Source: Annona cherimola (taxonomy: Eukaryota > Streptophyta > Magnoliopsida > Magnoliales > Annonaceae). Taken from it: 64,000 nucleotides of DNA. The stretch is from NCBI GenBank assembly GCA_030490835.1, contig CM059971.1, forward strand, positions 72,372,224 through 72,436,223, written 5' to 3'. Below, piece by piece: positions 1-13,814 of the stretch; the stretch's first letter is position 1; every line of letters begins with the position of its first letter. The notes beneath the pieces were generated by a model. It ran no database searches. It was not told the DNA's origin and saw only the letters and a program-made list of their open reading frames with translations. Position numbers and translations under genes: made by a program.

Positions 1-26
1 AAATAGAGAGAGAGAGAGAGAGAGAG
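1..26. repeat. (AG)n microsatellite in PYRR intron
   Basis: About eleven AG units at the left edge of the window, inside the intron that follows the 192-67 exon. Confidence 0.9.
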
Positions 27-2083
27 CACTTGCAAAGCAGAGCCAAGCTTCAAATGTGAAACGTACCATCACGACGTACAGTATTTCCTCCTACAACAAT
101 GGCATCACTTCTGCCCCTCAACTCAAATACACGACATCTAGAGAGTTTGCTGCTTATCCATGATGCATGCCCACTGCTGCACGCAATTTTTCCTGCAATC
201 AGTCGTGAAATAGATCTTGTGTATAGAAGGTTAATGCACCTACCACTTGTATTTCAAAATTAAAGAAAACCTGTACCAATATGTGAAATAAAAACCATTT
301 ATAGAATTACAAAAAATGCTCACCATCTAAGGTCATAGCATATTTAAGAACAGAGAAGGGAACTCGAGAAGACGCTCTAAATAATAATGGAGCATTGACT
401 ATCATACAAGACTTTAAAGCTTCCTACAATATTTCCTGTCAAGGAGTTAGAAACAGAACAACCAATAACACAATCATTCTAGTTCATTATATTACAAAAG
501 AACCCAATGATTAAAAAAAGAAAAAGAACGAATCATTTTAGAGTTTGGGTGGCCAAGTCAGAGATAAGACTGCATTGTAGTCGGTGCATTTGAATGATCT
601 ATTTTGCACCAAAGGCTGTCCACATGATAAGGTGGCCATTCACCGCCCCCCTCAGAAGTATCATTATCTTGACTTCTGTGAGAAGTATCATTAAGAAGAC
701 CAAGAAACCAACTTGAAGTAACTTTTCTGATCACTTACTTGGCTCCATCTTTAAAATGCTTACTCAACTTCCACATGGCATACTACAAGGAAATATCCCA
801 AATCCTTGAATTGTGGGTCTAAAATATCCATAAAACTCTGCAGGACCCTTTTTTTTTTTTGCCTCGGAATTTTAACCATAAACAACCTTGATGCTACGCA
901 AGCACCAAGTTAATCACAAATCAAATATTTAAGAACTAACTGATGAATGTGATTCTGAGACATAATGATCCACAAAGCTAGCCATAATTTGTACAGAATG
1001 GATATGAATACATAGACACTACTTGTGAAAATAACAAGTTCTCACAATTTCAGAATGGGTGGAAACAGCCATGAGATTAGCCCACTTCTACATCCTCTCC
1101 GATTTCATTACAAACATCAACATGTAACCACTACTTTCACTGGCACAATTAAAGGAAGGCAATTCAAGTATTTTACCACCTCGAGCAGATTACTACGCAA
1201 CTCCTCCCCAAGAACATCAACTTGAACACCTTCACTTCTTAATGCACGTATTGCATTCCCTCGGAGATGTTGCAAAGGATGTCTCAGCCCCACAACCACC
1301 CTTGAAATTCCTGCCTAATGAACAAGTTTTAGTGATCTGGCATGTAAAACAGGAAAACAAAGATTAAAACATATCACGAGTGTGGTACAAAATTCAAGCC
1401 ATCTCAAATTAAAATGGGTTGACGTCCAGGGCTAGAAAGAGAGAAAAAAGAGCAAATGATAGTATGCTTTCCATAAAAGAGTATAAGAGAAATTTCATTC
1501 TCCAAGTATAACTGGAATGTGTGTGTGTGTGTGTACTTTATCAATTTGCCCTCAAAAACAATAATAATTTTTTTTGTTGAAAGACTGAAACAGGAGCAAG
1601 CTAGAGAGAGTGAGTGAAAATCAGATTATAACAGAGAGACAGGAAAACACCGAAGGAAAAGGTCATATTTTATTAGCAGCTACAACCAAGCACTTCGTGG
1701 GGTGGGGAAGGGGGGGTGTTGGTGCAGGCAGAAACCTTGATAAGCGAGGAGACAGCAGTATGGTCGCCGTGGCAATCGCCGGGTTCCAGGTTAAGAAATG
1801 CAGCGGCGCCCTTGCAAAGGTCTCCGGCAGCCTCAACGGCCTGCAACTCGGCGGGCTTGGTCCCCTGAGCATAGAGAAATCCCTCGCCCACCACATTCTC
1901 TCCCCGGGCAATGACGCAGCCGAAATTGGGGTGGGGAGACGAGAAGCCGGCGGACTTGTCAGCCAGCACCGCAGCGCGCCTTATATGTACGGCCTCGAGG
2001 CTGTGATGGTGGTCGTGATTGCTGCTGCGGCAGGCTTTTATCTGGGGCGCAACCCAAGCGGCATTCATGGATGCCATCGCCAT
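1..2083 (-). CDS. PYRR: Riboflavin biosynthesis reductase PYRR, 5' part (four exons; gene runs off the left edge)
   Basis: Exons in coding order: 2083-1736, 1314-1180, 423-324, 192-67. All have GT-AG borders and the phases close. Exon 1 (116 codons) holds a CMP/dCMP deaminase-like fold (SSPHPNFGCVIARG, then FLNLEPGDCHGDHTA). The later exons give RVVVGLRHPLQHLRG, RVPFSVLKYAMTLDG, and SSGHASWISSKL with VVGGNTVRRDG, which lead into the NADPH-dependent reductase (HTP reductase) domain. PYRR reduces the pyrimidine intermediate of riboflavin synthesis in plastids. The zinc ligands of an active deaminase are gone: the usual HAE is PAE, and the PC...C pair reads PG...A. This is the hallmark of PYRR as opposed to the active deaminase PYRD. 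The ATG at 2083 is preceded directly by an in-frame TAG (2086-2084), which fixes the start unless there is an upstream exon. The leader before the domain is only about 27 residues, short for a plastid protein. Active-site residues of the reductase lie outside the window. Identification is from remembered family sequence. Confidence 0.9.
1519..1534. repeat. (GT)n microsatellite in PYRR intron 1
   Basis: Eight GT units in the first intron of PYRR (1315-1735). Confidence 0.85.
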
Positions 2084-2229
2084 CTATCTTCAATGCCCGC
2101 CTGCAACTCGCTCGAGGATGAGGAAGGGCTCGGTTATCAAGGGGACGTTTGGGAACATGGCCTGGGAAATGTGGGATTGGGAACATGGCTCGGGAAATGT
2201 CGGAGGAAAATGTGGTGGCACGATTTTGA

Positions 2230-2440
2230 GATTCATCATTTCACAACTAATCATTATATTTTTTTATTTTTATCTTTATATTTTAATTATTTTTTCTCTT
2301 AACTACCTTCCAACAAACCTATTTATTTTAACTTTATCCTTATTATTTCATATCAATCACACAATTTTCAAAATATTTCATTTTCTATTCCCACCAAATA
2401 CTATATTTCCTACAACTTTCATATTTCCAAACATCACCCA
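2230..2440. mobile_element. MITE-like element, second family (copy 1)
   Basis: AT-rich stretch just upstream of PYRR. Its reverse complement aligns by eye with 23100-23325: shared blocks include ATATTTTGAAAA, TGTGATTGATA/TGTATGATTGATA and AAATAGGTTTGTTG. The ends are degraded and no clear terminal repeats were found. It lies within about 150-360 bases of the PYRR start codon and could contribute to the promoter. Confidence 0.6.
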
Positions 2441-2800
2441 AATCCTGATTGCTCCACTGCATTGCCAGCAAGGATTGAAGAAGCAGATGATCCGATAGTG
2501 GATGTGCATAGTGCTCGTGGATCTTTCGGTCCATCGCACATGATCTCGCACGTGCGAGGATAAGACATTAAAAATACGTCCTCACCTCTTAGGTTTAACC
2601 ATTATTATATTTTGGACATTTTTTCAATAATTTATATTTATAAAAGGATAGTGAATCAATGGTCTATTGCTATAGTCCTGATCCAGTACGATCTGGTGTG
2701 AGCTCAACTAAAAAATCAAGAATAATATATATTTTGAAATTTAACAATCCAACTTCCAGTATTAAAGGATGCTAACATATTTGGTGAATTGCTTTAAAGA
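2441..2800. other. Intergenic DNA without recognised features
   Basis: No exon with coding character on either strand. Part of the stretch is ordinary mixed-composition DNA and part is AT-rich. Confidence 0.6.
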
Positions 2801-4020
2801 TAAAAATTTCAAATGCTAAATCATGGCGGACCAAATCCATAGTCAAGTCGACTCACACACGCGACTTAAGTTAAGTCTATACATAAGTTGACCTTAAACT
2901 GCTACTTAAATTAAAAAAATGCAAGTCTTGAAGAGCAGACAATCGCCACTTCAGTTTGTGACTCGAACGAAGTTGATAGCTAAGTTGACTTAAGAAGTTT
3001 CGTGTTTTCACTGACTCAAAGTTGAATAAGTGAAGTCGCACCCTATGTTAATTTCACTCTAAGACTTAAGTCAAAGACCAAATCGACCCAAGTTTCTGAC
3101 CTACATTTCTAAAGAGCCACATGAGTCTTCAAAGACTAAGTGTCAAATGTCCAGACGCACATCCAAGTCGACTTCGCTAAGCGATTTAGGTAAAATTCAA
3201 GATCAAGTTGACTCAAGTAAAAAGATTTGGAAGATTAAAGTTACAAGAGCAGAAGCTTTGAAGTTTAAAGATTCAAACGAAGAGTGAAGTCGAATAGTTG
3301 AGTTGACTTCGCTAGTGACTTAGGTGAAGTTCTAGAGCCAAGTCGACTTTGCAATTGTATATTCCTACTGACTAGACAGATTAAAAGCGAAGTTGCATCT
3401 GAAGTTAATTTTACATGCGACTTAGGTCAAGTCGAAGATGAAGTCAATTTAAGATAGAACTCCAGGAGTACTGCATTTTAGAGGAGAAGTGGAAAAGCTT
3501 CAATAAAAGTCACACTCCAAGTCATACTCTAAGTCAACTCTAGTATGCGACTTGGATGAAATAGCAATCGAAGTCGACTTCAACTGCAACTTACACTATA
3601 ACGGTCCAAGAAATTCGAACGTTGATGCATTTAATGTACGCCACCTAGCTCCTAACATTCGAAATAACTCTATTATTTAAAGCATGTCAAGTAGAGCGAA
3701 GAAGGTTAGCTAGAACATTCATTAAACTTTCACCTTCCACTCATAAGTAAATCAAGTGATCATTAAAGTGCTTTAAAAGAAAAACTACGATATTCATTGC
3801 AAGTGTTGAATCTCTTCATCAATCTTAAGTCTTACAAGTTCTTCTCTGTGTAGAAATTGCTTTTACACAATCCATAAAGTATTAGAATTCTCTCTTAAAT
3901 TCGTTCTCTTATAGTTCTACTTGGCTTGATATTGAAAACCAAGGCCAAATAAAGATAAGTAATCTACATCGTCTACTTGTGTTATGTTTGCAAAGGGCGA
4001 ATGGAACTATAATCTAAAAA
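2800..4020. mobile_element. Probable decayed LTR rich in AGTCGACTT-like words
   Basis: Between 2840 and 3600 the words AAGTCGACTT, AAGTTGACTT and close variants recur irregularly more than a dozen times, often followed by a 'gcgacttaggt' word. Downstream there is a TATA-like site (CTATTATTTAAAGC near 3670) and then a region without open frames. Dense GTCGACTT words upstream of a TATA box resemble the U3 of some plant Ty1/copia LTRs, but I see no TG...CA ends, primer-binding site or coding region. It could instead be a degenerate satellite-like tract. Confidence 0.4.
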
Positions 4021-5114
4021 AGAACAAGGGCTTTATCTGTATATCTATTGATATAATACAACCCAAGATACAAAAATATGCTATTGAAATAGTGGAGTAA
4101 AAAAATTATCCCGTACTATCATAATTTCTTATGTCTGCTATTATTATTTTTTTTAATCTTTGAAGGTGTTAAGATACCAAAAAAAAAAAAAAAAATCAAA
4201 AAAACCCAATTCACTTCCTTTTTGAATTTTGCTACAAACTTGAGACCAACACGGTCAAAATTTAACCCGCCTGGACGAATGAGATAATGACTTTTTAATC
4301 ATTTATTTAATTTGGAATCCAAATTTCATCTAAATTAGAGATTTATATTAGTCACTATCAGTTAGGATCCATGTCCTGCGCGGTTGCGGTGCAATAGGGG
4401 CTAAAATAATCATTTTTATTTCAATTTTTTTTATAATGTATAAGCCTCGCTTCTCTCCATAAAATTTGACCTTTCTTAGAATTTTTTGATATTTTTTTTA
4501 TTTTTAAAAAAACAAAAAATAAGCCGGGCAGCGGTACGCATAATATGTTAATGACGTTTGGGAAAAGGAGCAATATGGGTATATAAAATATAAAGAGGAA
4601 AAAAGATTTTCATAAAAAAAAAAGAGGAAAAACGCTATATTTTTAAATAAAAATTAAAAATAATGAAATATCTAGATAACTATGATGATGATAACAACTA
4701 AAAAATAGCATCACGGGTTGTGGAGATAAATAAATATAAAAGTGAATCATTTCCATCCCGTTTCCGTCTTCCAAACAGATCAGGAAATAATCCAATAGTT
4801 GATAGTATTGATGAAAAGTGAGAACCAAATACAGATTGTCCGATTTTTCAATATCTAAGAAGAAACTGATCTTGGCAAGCCTTCAGAATAGCAGTTGTGC
4901 AATTCTCAGAATCAATGCCTAACAACCCACAAAAGTATACTTTGCATAAATGAATGGCACCATTGAAATTTTTCATGCACATAAATGAGAAAATTGTTTT
5001 GCACTTGTTCACACTTCGATGATTCGGTGTAAAAATCCTGATATACAAGTTGAACTTACTAAAACCACAAACCAATTCTTTATTCAGTGTAAAATTGCAT
5101 AACATCTATGCTAA
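4021..5114. other. AT-rich intergenic DNA downstream of the TPR gene
   Basis: Contains several poly-A/T runs (for example near 4180 and 4500) and no coding region I can support. The 3' untranslated region of the TPR gene should lie just left of 5115. Confidence 0.5.
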
Positions 5115-8100
5115 TCACTGTTTTGAATAGCGGTCAACAAGTGTCTTCGCTTTTTCGGGTGAAAAGAATCTTGCCTGCATCCAAGCATTCAAAATAGTTA
5201 AATCAATTTCATAGATACACATTGAAAATATTTTGATCTACTTGATACAGAAATCATGGAAGTCTGAAGAAGTGGAAAACAATTTCACATGGGGATGCCT
5301 GGATTGAAATCAAAATCAAAATAATTGATACTTACTGGGAAATGTTTAGAAAGTAAGATTTCACATAGCATTGAAAAATAAATGAATTATTTTATGATTG
5401 TTTGGGGAAACATGGAGTGACATTTTTCATGGTTGATACATCTCTGCGACATCCTAGCAAATTAGTTGAATCCACCCAATCCACAAAGTTTTTTTTTTTT
5501 TTTTTTCTTCTTCTGAAGGTCAATCCACATAAAGTTGATGTTTCAACAAACAAGTGATTAAGGTTAATTTAGCATATTGAGTTCATAAAAACCATGATAT
5601 ACTTAAGGATAATGATTATTAAGGTTGACTTAGCATCTCGGTTTATTTATGATGATGATGCATTGGATGTTTCTTATAGGTGCATTTGTTGGTTGTTGCA
5701 TCAACTCAACTATAACTTTTTTTTGGGCATGCAAATGTTTATTGGAGCACACATTAATGATTAATTTACTGTCTGACGTGGGTGCATGTAGAGTAGTTTG
5801 AGTGAGAGATCTAAGATTCAAATGTCGGGTAGAAGTAGTGGCCTTGCTATCTCGGGCCTAGATTACACTTCCATTGGGCAACACGGCCTAAGAAAAAATG
5901 AACAATTTATTACATGAATCTTGAAGGGCACGTTAGTTTCACTTTGATTAAAGGGCATGCTAGTTTTATATCTAGTATATCTAGAATGTCATCCATTTCA
6001 GTTAAAAGTTTTGAGAAAACTATAGGTGCTAAGAAATGAACGATGAGTTAGAATTTTGCACATTAGTGACCTAAATTCATCCAATTGATTTTTGGCTTAA
6101 TTTTCAGTGATTCGTGTATCTGTTTGAGAGAAGAAACAAAAAAAAAAAAACAGATAATGAAAAAAGGGTGTGTTTGAAAAGTGATAACATTTGTGTACGA
6201 AAAAATTTTTTATATAAAAGTTTTTAAATTAAAAAAAATGATGTGATATGGTAGGGGTAATGATGAAAAGTAAAGAAGATAAAGTTAAATATGTGATATG
6301 AAAAATCTCAAAAAATACATACACATATCCAAAAATGGTAAAATTTAATTTCTATATGTTAAATAACTTAGATAAAATAAGTGTATGAAGAAAAAAGAAA
6401 AAAAAAATTGTTATAAATAAGTTTTTTGAGGTAGGCTAAAACAGAATATTTGCTTAGCCCAGGCTAACAGGATTATTCCTCAAAGTTAAAATAGATAGAT
6501 AGGTTATATGTGTGGGTGATTGTGTAAAAATGATTGAACAGTAAGGTAGTTGATAGAAAAATGTGAAAAAATTATTAAAAATAGGATAATCATGGAGAGT
6601 GAAAATTTTAGATTGACAATTTTTGCACTTACCAAACACATCGATAATGAAAAGATGTCCCATCAATCAAAGCAAAACTAAATGAGTAGATAGGAAACAA
6701 ATAAACTCATTTCACATACTTGAATGAACATTCTCTCTGCATCTCCAACATTACCATTTTCTTTCAAAATAATACCCTACAAAAAAAAAAAAAAAAAAAA
6801 TCAAATTTGACAAGAAGTATGATCCACACTTGATGATAGTGAACAGAAGTGGAAAAGCCTAAAAGATCATCCTACTGGGGGCATGTGTGCATATATATAA
6901 GAAGGAATGTAAGATGAGGAATAGCACATAAACATGCATCAAAAATTGTTTGAGAGCACGATAGCTTTATTCGAGCCAGATCGAACCAACTAGTATGACC
7001 ATGTCACTTTTCCCCCATCTGATTCAGCATTGGCTCAGGATTCATCTAGAAAACCCAACGGAACGGATAAACCAGTTGTTTGGTACATAAAGTTCAGGGT
7101 AGTTTCCCTTAATGGCTTCGCATTATACACTAACCAGAACTCATGGATAAGCCTGATCTTCAGGCGTCGAAAAGAGGCGCTTTTGATGAGTGAAAAGGAC
7201 ACAAATAAATCATCCAGGGATTGTAGACCCCTTCAACAGAATTACTTTGATTGTTGTCTTTTGTAAGAATCTATGGAACTTCAGAGTATTGATCTCTTAT
7301 TATTAAATCACTGCACTAACATTTTGCTGTTGAAAGTAAGCAAAAACTTGCTGCTGAGAACTAAGACTCTGACATTACTACATATTTTCAAAACTTCTAG
7401 AATGTACCTTCTCTAACAAAAATATTTATGGTTGTATAACCTTGTTCAACAACAGCATCCAACTTTAACATTTGAATTACTTAAATCATTGTTCCCTAGC
7501 TATTCATGACATTTGCAGGTCCAGAAAAAATGGACCAAGAATTCTTTCCTTCCCCTTTCTTTCTAAGCTTTTTGAAGTATCACTTGGACACAGGAGGATG
7601 ACATCGGATGTTTGTCTGCAGCCTGGTGTGAATATCCTATGGAATTTAGGCTGTGGAAGTGCAATGGGATGAGTTTTTGGACTCCCATGCATCATTGAGT
7701 ACAAATCAAATGAAAATGTCAACATGATACTTGGATGATCAAGACAGCAACAATTCACGAAGCAGAATATTGGAAAGTTGATATACGAGAAGTGTATGGA
7801 TGCAGTGCAACCGCCAAACATAGTTCTTCTAGATCTAACATATTCAACATTATCATCAAACATTTTACACCAAGTAATTAAACTACTAAACCATTATTGT
7901 CGTAGGCCTGCGCCAACCTAGAACAAGCACCCTGATCCTGAGAGGCACATTGCTTCCATTTTTTCGTTTTTCATTTCTTTTTTTTTTTCTTTTATCAACA
8001 CTGAAAGACAGAAAGGCTAGTAAAAAGCATGTCAAGATTACAGGCCCATACATTTCAAGTATATTTTGGCCACTACAATTATGGTTCACGACCATCTATT

Positions 8101-11100
8101 TATTCCCTAAGCTTGAGCAAGTCCAACTTCTACTAGAGTGGTGCTTTTGAATGTGGAAAGTTATACATCATAAACTCCCTAAATTAATAGACATTCAAGA
8201 TGAATTGCACCTTTGCTAAATAACCTCGAAAATCATCTGGATACATAGAGATGAGCCTATCATACACAGATACAGCATCGCTGACATGCCCCCAGTCAGA
8301 GTAGGCCTTTCCAAGAAGCAACTCAACCTGAAAGAAACCTCAATGTTCTCAAGTGAATTCACATCCACAATGGAAAATAAGATGAATGGTTTGTGATGCC
8401 AAAGATCAGTCTATCAATTTTTAAGACATACATAATAGTCGTTTCTGAGTGCCATTTCAGAAAAATGAAATGAAAAGAAAAGAAAGTTCAATGCCAGATG
8501 ACAGAGGTACATGCCCTTGTTTAATTCATAATATTGAATATGGGTAATGATCTAATGCACTCAGGCTGCATGGACCCCTCCATTTTCTTATTTAAAATTT
8601 TTTTCTAATCCAAACCACTTATTATCTTCATCCATATGTATTTATTCATGACGTCAAAAATTAATTGGAAACTTCTAATTTGTAAAAAAATTTACATTTT
8701 TTGAAATTGAATATATATGAATATTAAATTTGAAAATAACATATAGTATATGCATAGAATATATAGTTTCTAATCGAAGTTATTTTTGGCATCATGAATA
8801 AATACATATGGAAGAACATAATAAGTGGTTGGAACTTCAAAAAAATATATATATTGTTTTTAAATAAGAAAATGGAGAGGGTGCATCCTGGGTCCATTAG
8901 AGCAGTACCCATTCAGTAATACTCTCTTTTTCACTAGAATCTTATCTTATAATTTTTCAATATTAAATACACATTCTTAGCAAACTATGTGGTTCTGATA
9001 TTTGGTAATGTTTGCTCACAATGATACACACTGTATACTGCAGCATTTTGCTGCACGGTGGATGATACGCAACCATCCAACCTAAAGTGTGATCCACAAA
9101 GAATTTGGACAATTCTATGACGCCCCACCTAAAGATGTTTATGGATAGAAAGTCCACATCCAAACATTTCATTCACTTAGATTTTACAAATTTAACAGTA
9201 CAAGGAATTCAACAGTCACAGCAAGATGAGATGAATGTTTACAAGTGGTTAATCTAACATCCAGAGTAAGGACCATCACTTAAATGTTCACATCTTCAGT
9301 AAGGCTCAAATAATTCATGACAAATAATCCGATAAAATTATAGAAAAACTCTGGGACTGAAGCCACTAAAAAATGAACATAAGAAATACCATCGTTATCA
9401 CATTTTTGGCTGAAATATGTCCAGTCAAAACTCAAACTAGAGATGTCTTAGCTAGTTTATAAAAGCCTGCTAGCCACAAAATTTTTTAAGTGAAAATATA
9501 GGAGATGTTGAAAACAACAGTAAAGCACTTGAATTGTACTACAGGAAATTGCTGACCATTGTCTATTGATTTACCATGCCAAGTAACCATGGAATATTTT
9601 CTAGACAAATTATGACAAAGGGCGTGTGTTATTTATGAACAATTGAAGTTCAGATGGTTTGTTAAGCTGGGAAAAGGAAGGGTGGTAAATCTTTAAATCT
9701 GGAAGACATGCTCAGTCATGCAAGTCATATTTTCTAAATGACAAATTAAGCACCATAATTTTCCTCATCCTAACCTTGTAGCATGATACTTTCTGACCAA
9801 AAAGACGTAAGAACACTAATTACTGGTTTTCAGAAGAAGGGAGCTATTTGGACTTTGAACATTCAAAAGGGTGGTCGGGGTATGTCAAACAGCATAAACT
9901 TCATTACAAAACATTTTGAGCAATGTAAGCTGGCTGAAATTTGCTTCATCAGGTTGTGCCTCATGACAGTGGGCCTCGGTGGCTTGGCGCAATGGTAAAG
10001 AGTTTCTGTTTTTGCAACCAGAAGTCACAACTTCGAGTCACCAGAAACAGCCTTTTTGTAAAACAATGGTAAGGCTGTGTATATCAACGCCACTCCCCAG
10101 ACACCACAATGTGCAAAAGCTCTATGCATTGGGTCAGCCTTTTAAGCTGTCCTCATGTTCATTCCTTAAAACAAGCAACACTTGAAAGATGGATACTTTG
10201 AAGAAACTGGTATGCGCATAATGAAGACATCTTTCAATGTAAAAGCAAAAGAATAAAATCAATGATAGTGACTGTGTCCAACAACAAACAGAGTGAAAAA
10301 AAAAAACTGAATAAAATGGGAAATTATGTGGTCAAGGATAAAAATGTAGCCCTGGATACTCTTGTTAAACTTCATGACAAGTAAAAAAGTATTGAAGGTA
10401 CCTGTATAGGATCAATCTTCTGTATCTCTTTCTTGTTTTTAGTATTACCGTCAGATTGCGCATTATGTTTGTCCAAGCTTCCAGAATTTAAGGCCTCACG
10501 AGAAGCCAAAAGTACTTGAACAGCCTGGCAATAACCTTGAACTTAAGTAGGCAGAAGCAGGTAACAATTAATGAGAGATTTCATGAATATAGGATATTCA
10601 ACATGTTAGTCCTAACTCCGAACAAGATATTAGTCATAGGGTTTAAAAGAAACATATTTTATTGTTTAAAGGAATGCAGATCATAGAAGCCAGAATAGGA
10701 TAAACCATGGCAACAATGACAAAGAAAAAGGCCTAGAAAAGGAAAGAAACAAAGGGATCGAATGAAATGAGAATTTATGCATACTTGTTTTGCATCATTA
10801 TAATATATACATCCTTATCAGTAACTTTCTTAAAATAGAATGCACATTTTAAGATCAAACACTAAGGCAACTTACTTTTTGTAATTGATTTTGTGAACAA
10901 TTTGTCTTCTGCAACATGTCCTAACGCTCTAATGCCATGTCTTTGTTCTTTCCCTATGTTTTCCACCAAAACAGTAACCATCTAATTTTTTTACTTTTCA
11001 ATCATCTCTTTTCTTTTTCTTTTTCTTGTTTTTTCTTTTTTTGCTGAAGTTTAAATTCCATTTTTCTTTACTGCAGACAACCCGATAAGGAACTCTTAAT

Positions 11101-13751
11101 TTATCTGGGCAGATGTACAATCACTTTTTCAACAAGCAATCCTGAAGCCAAACGAAGATACATTCAAACAACTAAATCCAAATTATGAGGTCAAAAGATT
11201 CAGAACAGCATCTTAGAGTCTACAGGACAAACCTCATCTGGCTTCTTAGCAGCTAGCAATGCATTTGTAAGGCCACGTAGAATTTCCAGGTTAATACTTT
11301 CAGCAGCCTGTAAGAAATAAAGAAGAAATCAGCCATTATTCGTTTAAAGAAATTGTTCAGTCGCTCAGTGTTAATAATAGAACACTGAAACAACTTCTAA
11401 AAGGTCGTAAAAACAGTAATAGAAATTTTTAAACTTTTCCCATTATTTTTTTTATCTTATGACAGCCTTTTGTGGTCTTCTTTTTTTGGGAATTATTATT
11501 CATTAGATGTACATTTGAAGAGAAAATCTAAGAGGACAATCAACCAGCATTTGATTATGTATCAACGAAATACTAACTGATGCAGAATTCTTGTAGGCAA
11601 CAGCGCTTCCATCATAATCCTTTAGCTCAAATTTAATGTCTCCCAGTAAACGATATGCCTCTGAGTCCCCAGGTCTTTCCTGAGAACCAAAAGGAAAATT
11701 TTCAACTCTAATTATAAAACAGAGATCTTTCCAAATGTCCAGTTCCCAGATGCTTGTATGCCAGGAATTATGAAAAGAACATAAATCAATGTTGACCTGG
11801 ATAAGCTTCTCCAGTAAGGAGGTTGCTTTAGTATTTTCCCCTAATTCTGCCAAGGTCACAGCAGCACCCTGCAAAAGCATTCAAGAGGGAAAAAATGTGT
11901 GCAAATAAATATAAAAAGGTAGCATATATTCCTTCAAATAGTGTATCTGACTAGAAGTAACATCCACGATATTATGGGAAAGGGAAATCTAGAAAAATAT
12001 CTAACACATATCATTCCGAAGCAATTAGTTTCAGCAGAGTAATAATCTTAATAGGATAATGTTAGTAAAGTATATGATCTGGATAGATAAAAGTAATGTA
12101 ATAGAACTGATGGAAACAAGCCAATTAGCAAGGAAGATTATGCTATAATAACATGATGCATTTCCAAATCACGTAAGTGATTCTTTGTCAATGCATAGAT
12201 GAAAACAAACAGCAGCTATGATAAGAGTTCAATCATGGTGATGAAAGGATATGCTAGCCAAACTCAAGGTACCCACAATGCTTTGGGATAGTGGCATCAT
12301 ATGTCCATGTGCATTGGAAAAATACATTAAAGACACTACTAATGAGCAGAATCAATAAAATAATGTTGCAAACCCTCCTAAACCCTATCAATGAGCGACA
12401 TTTATCAAATAAAGTTTAAAAGAAATAGAAATGCATACGAAATGCATATCTTGAACATAATACGAAAGTAGTTATGTTGGAGGAGAAAAAAATAGAGGGC
12501 AAGTTGGATAGGTGAGAATAATGTCAAGGGATAAGGTAGAGGAAAGTAAAATGAAAAAGACAGACTTGTTATCAATGGAAATAGAAGGATTTTATTTTTT
12601 TTAAAAAAAGGGCAGAGTAAGATAAATATCGCATCTGATGCCACCAAGTAAACATCCTCTGAATAAAACTAGTGACATAGAAAAAATAACAGGGCAATTC
12701 TTGTCAATTGACCTTCCATCAATATAAAGTACAAGAATCAAAATTTCCAGTTAATATAATATGCAAGGAACTGATAGGATATATTTAATGGTCCAAAAAA
12801 AAATAATGGATCAAGGAAATTACTACTTCACTCTAGAATTTAATGGTTACAATAACAGAATGGTCTACAAAGAATCATGTAGCTAAAGCCCAATTAGTTG
12901 CAAAGATTTCAAGATAGCAACCCTGACAATAACAGTGCTGAAGATAGTAATGATCAAGATGAAATTGTAAACTAAACTGCAAAGAGGCATACTGACCTCA
13001 ATTGCTTCTTGATCCTTTGGGGACATCTTAAGTTTTTCCTCAAATTGTTGAAGCCTATTCTGGAACAGGAAGACAATCCATATGAATTAATTGAACCTTC
13101 TCAAAGGACTCCTTAATGCCCATTTGCAGGTTGACGTATTGATAAAATATCAAGAATTAGCAGAAACATCACTTGAAATTACCCATGAAAATAAAAGGGA
13201 TACTAAAGATAGATGAGAAAAAGGAAATCTGTATGAACAATTAAGGATGAGAACATGTGATAGTTCAGCAACAATTTGAAAATCATGGTGCCCAGTCTCC
13301 TAGATCAAAACTAACGTGAATTTTTTCAGTTTTTCAAGTTTTTAAGGAAAAAGGATTTCACAATGCAAATGAATAGAAGAAAACCATCTGCCCATTCATC
13401 CAAAGTTCAAGCAACATTTCATTGGGGCTTTTCTTGCATGTCGTTTCTCTCACTGGATTGGGATCTCAATTGTGCTTCTTCCTTTTGGGAGAGTTCAGCC
13501 AAATTGCTGAACGTTCAATTGAGGCTTTTCTTGCATGTTGTTTCTCTCACTCAATTAATCACATTTTTCAAAAGTATAAACAATTGAAAATCATTTTTTA
13601 AAAAAATGAAAACGAAAAATGAATTAACTGGTTTCTTACTATGAAATGCTTCAATATACTTCTACCTGCAAAGTTGCTTTCTCCTCATCTGTAAGCTTCT
13701 TCTCAGCAGTTGTATTGTCACTGGGACCAAGACTAGAAATACAGAAAAGAG

Positions 13752-13814
<63 letters not shown>

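Noticed and set aside
1180..1314. Alternative acceptor one AG downstream (exon starting at 1310)
   Set aside because: It breaks the phase with exon 1; the upstream AG gives the family-like KAGISRVVVG join.
1610..2302. 230-codon open frame on the plus strand
   Set aside because: It is antisense to PYRR exon 1, has no recognisable domain, and runs into low-complexity AT DNA at its end.
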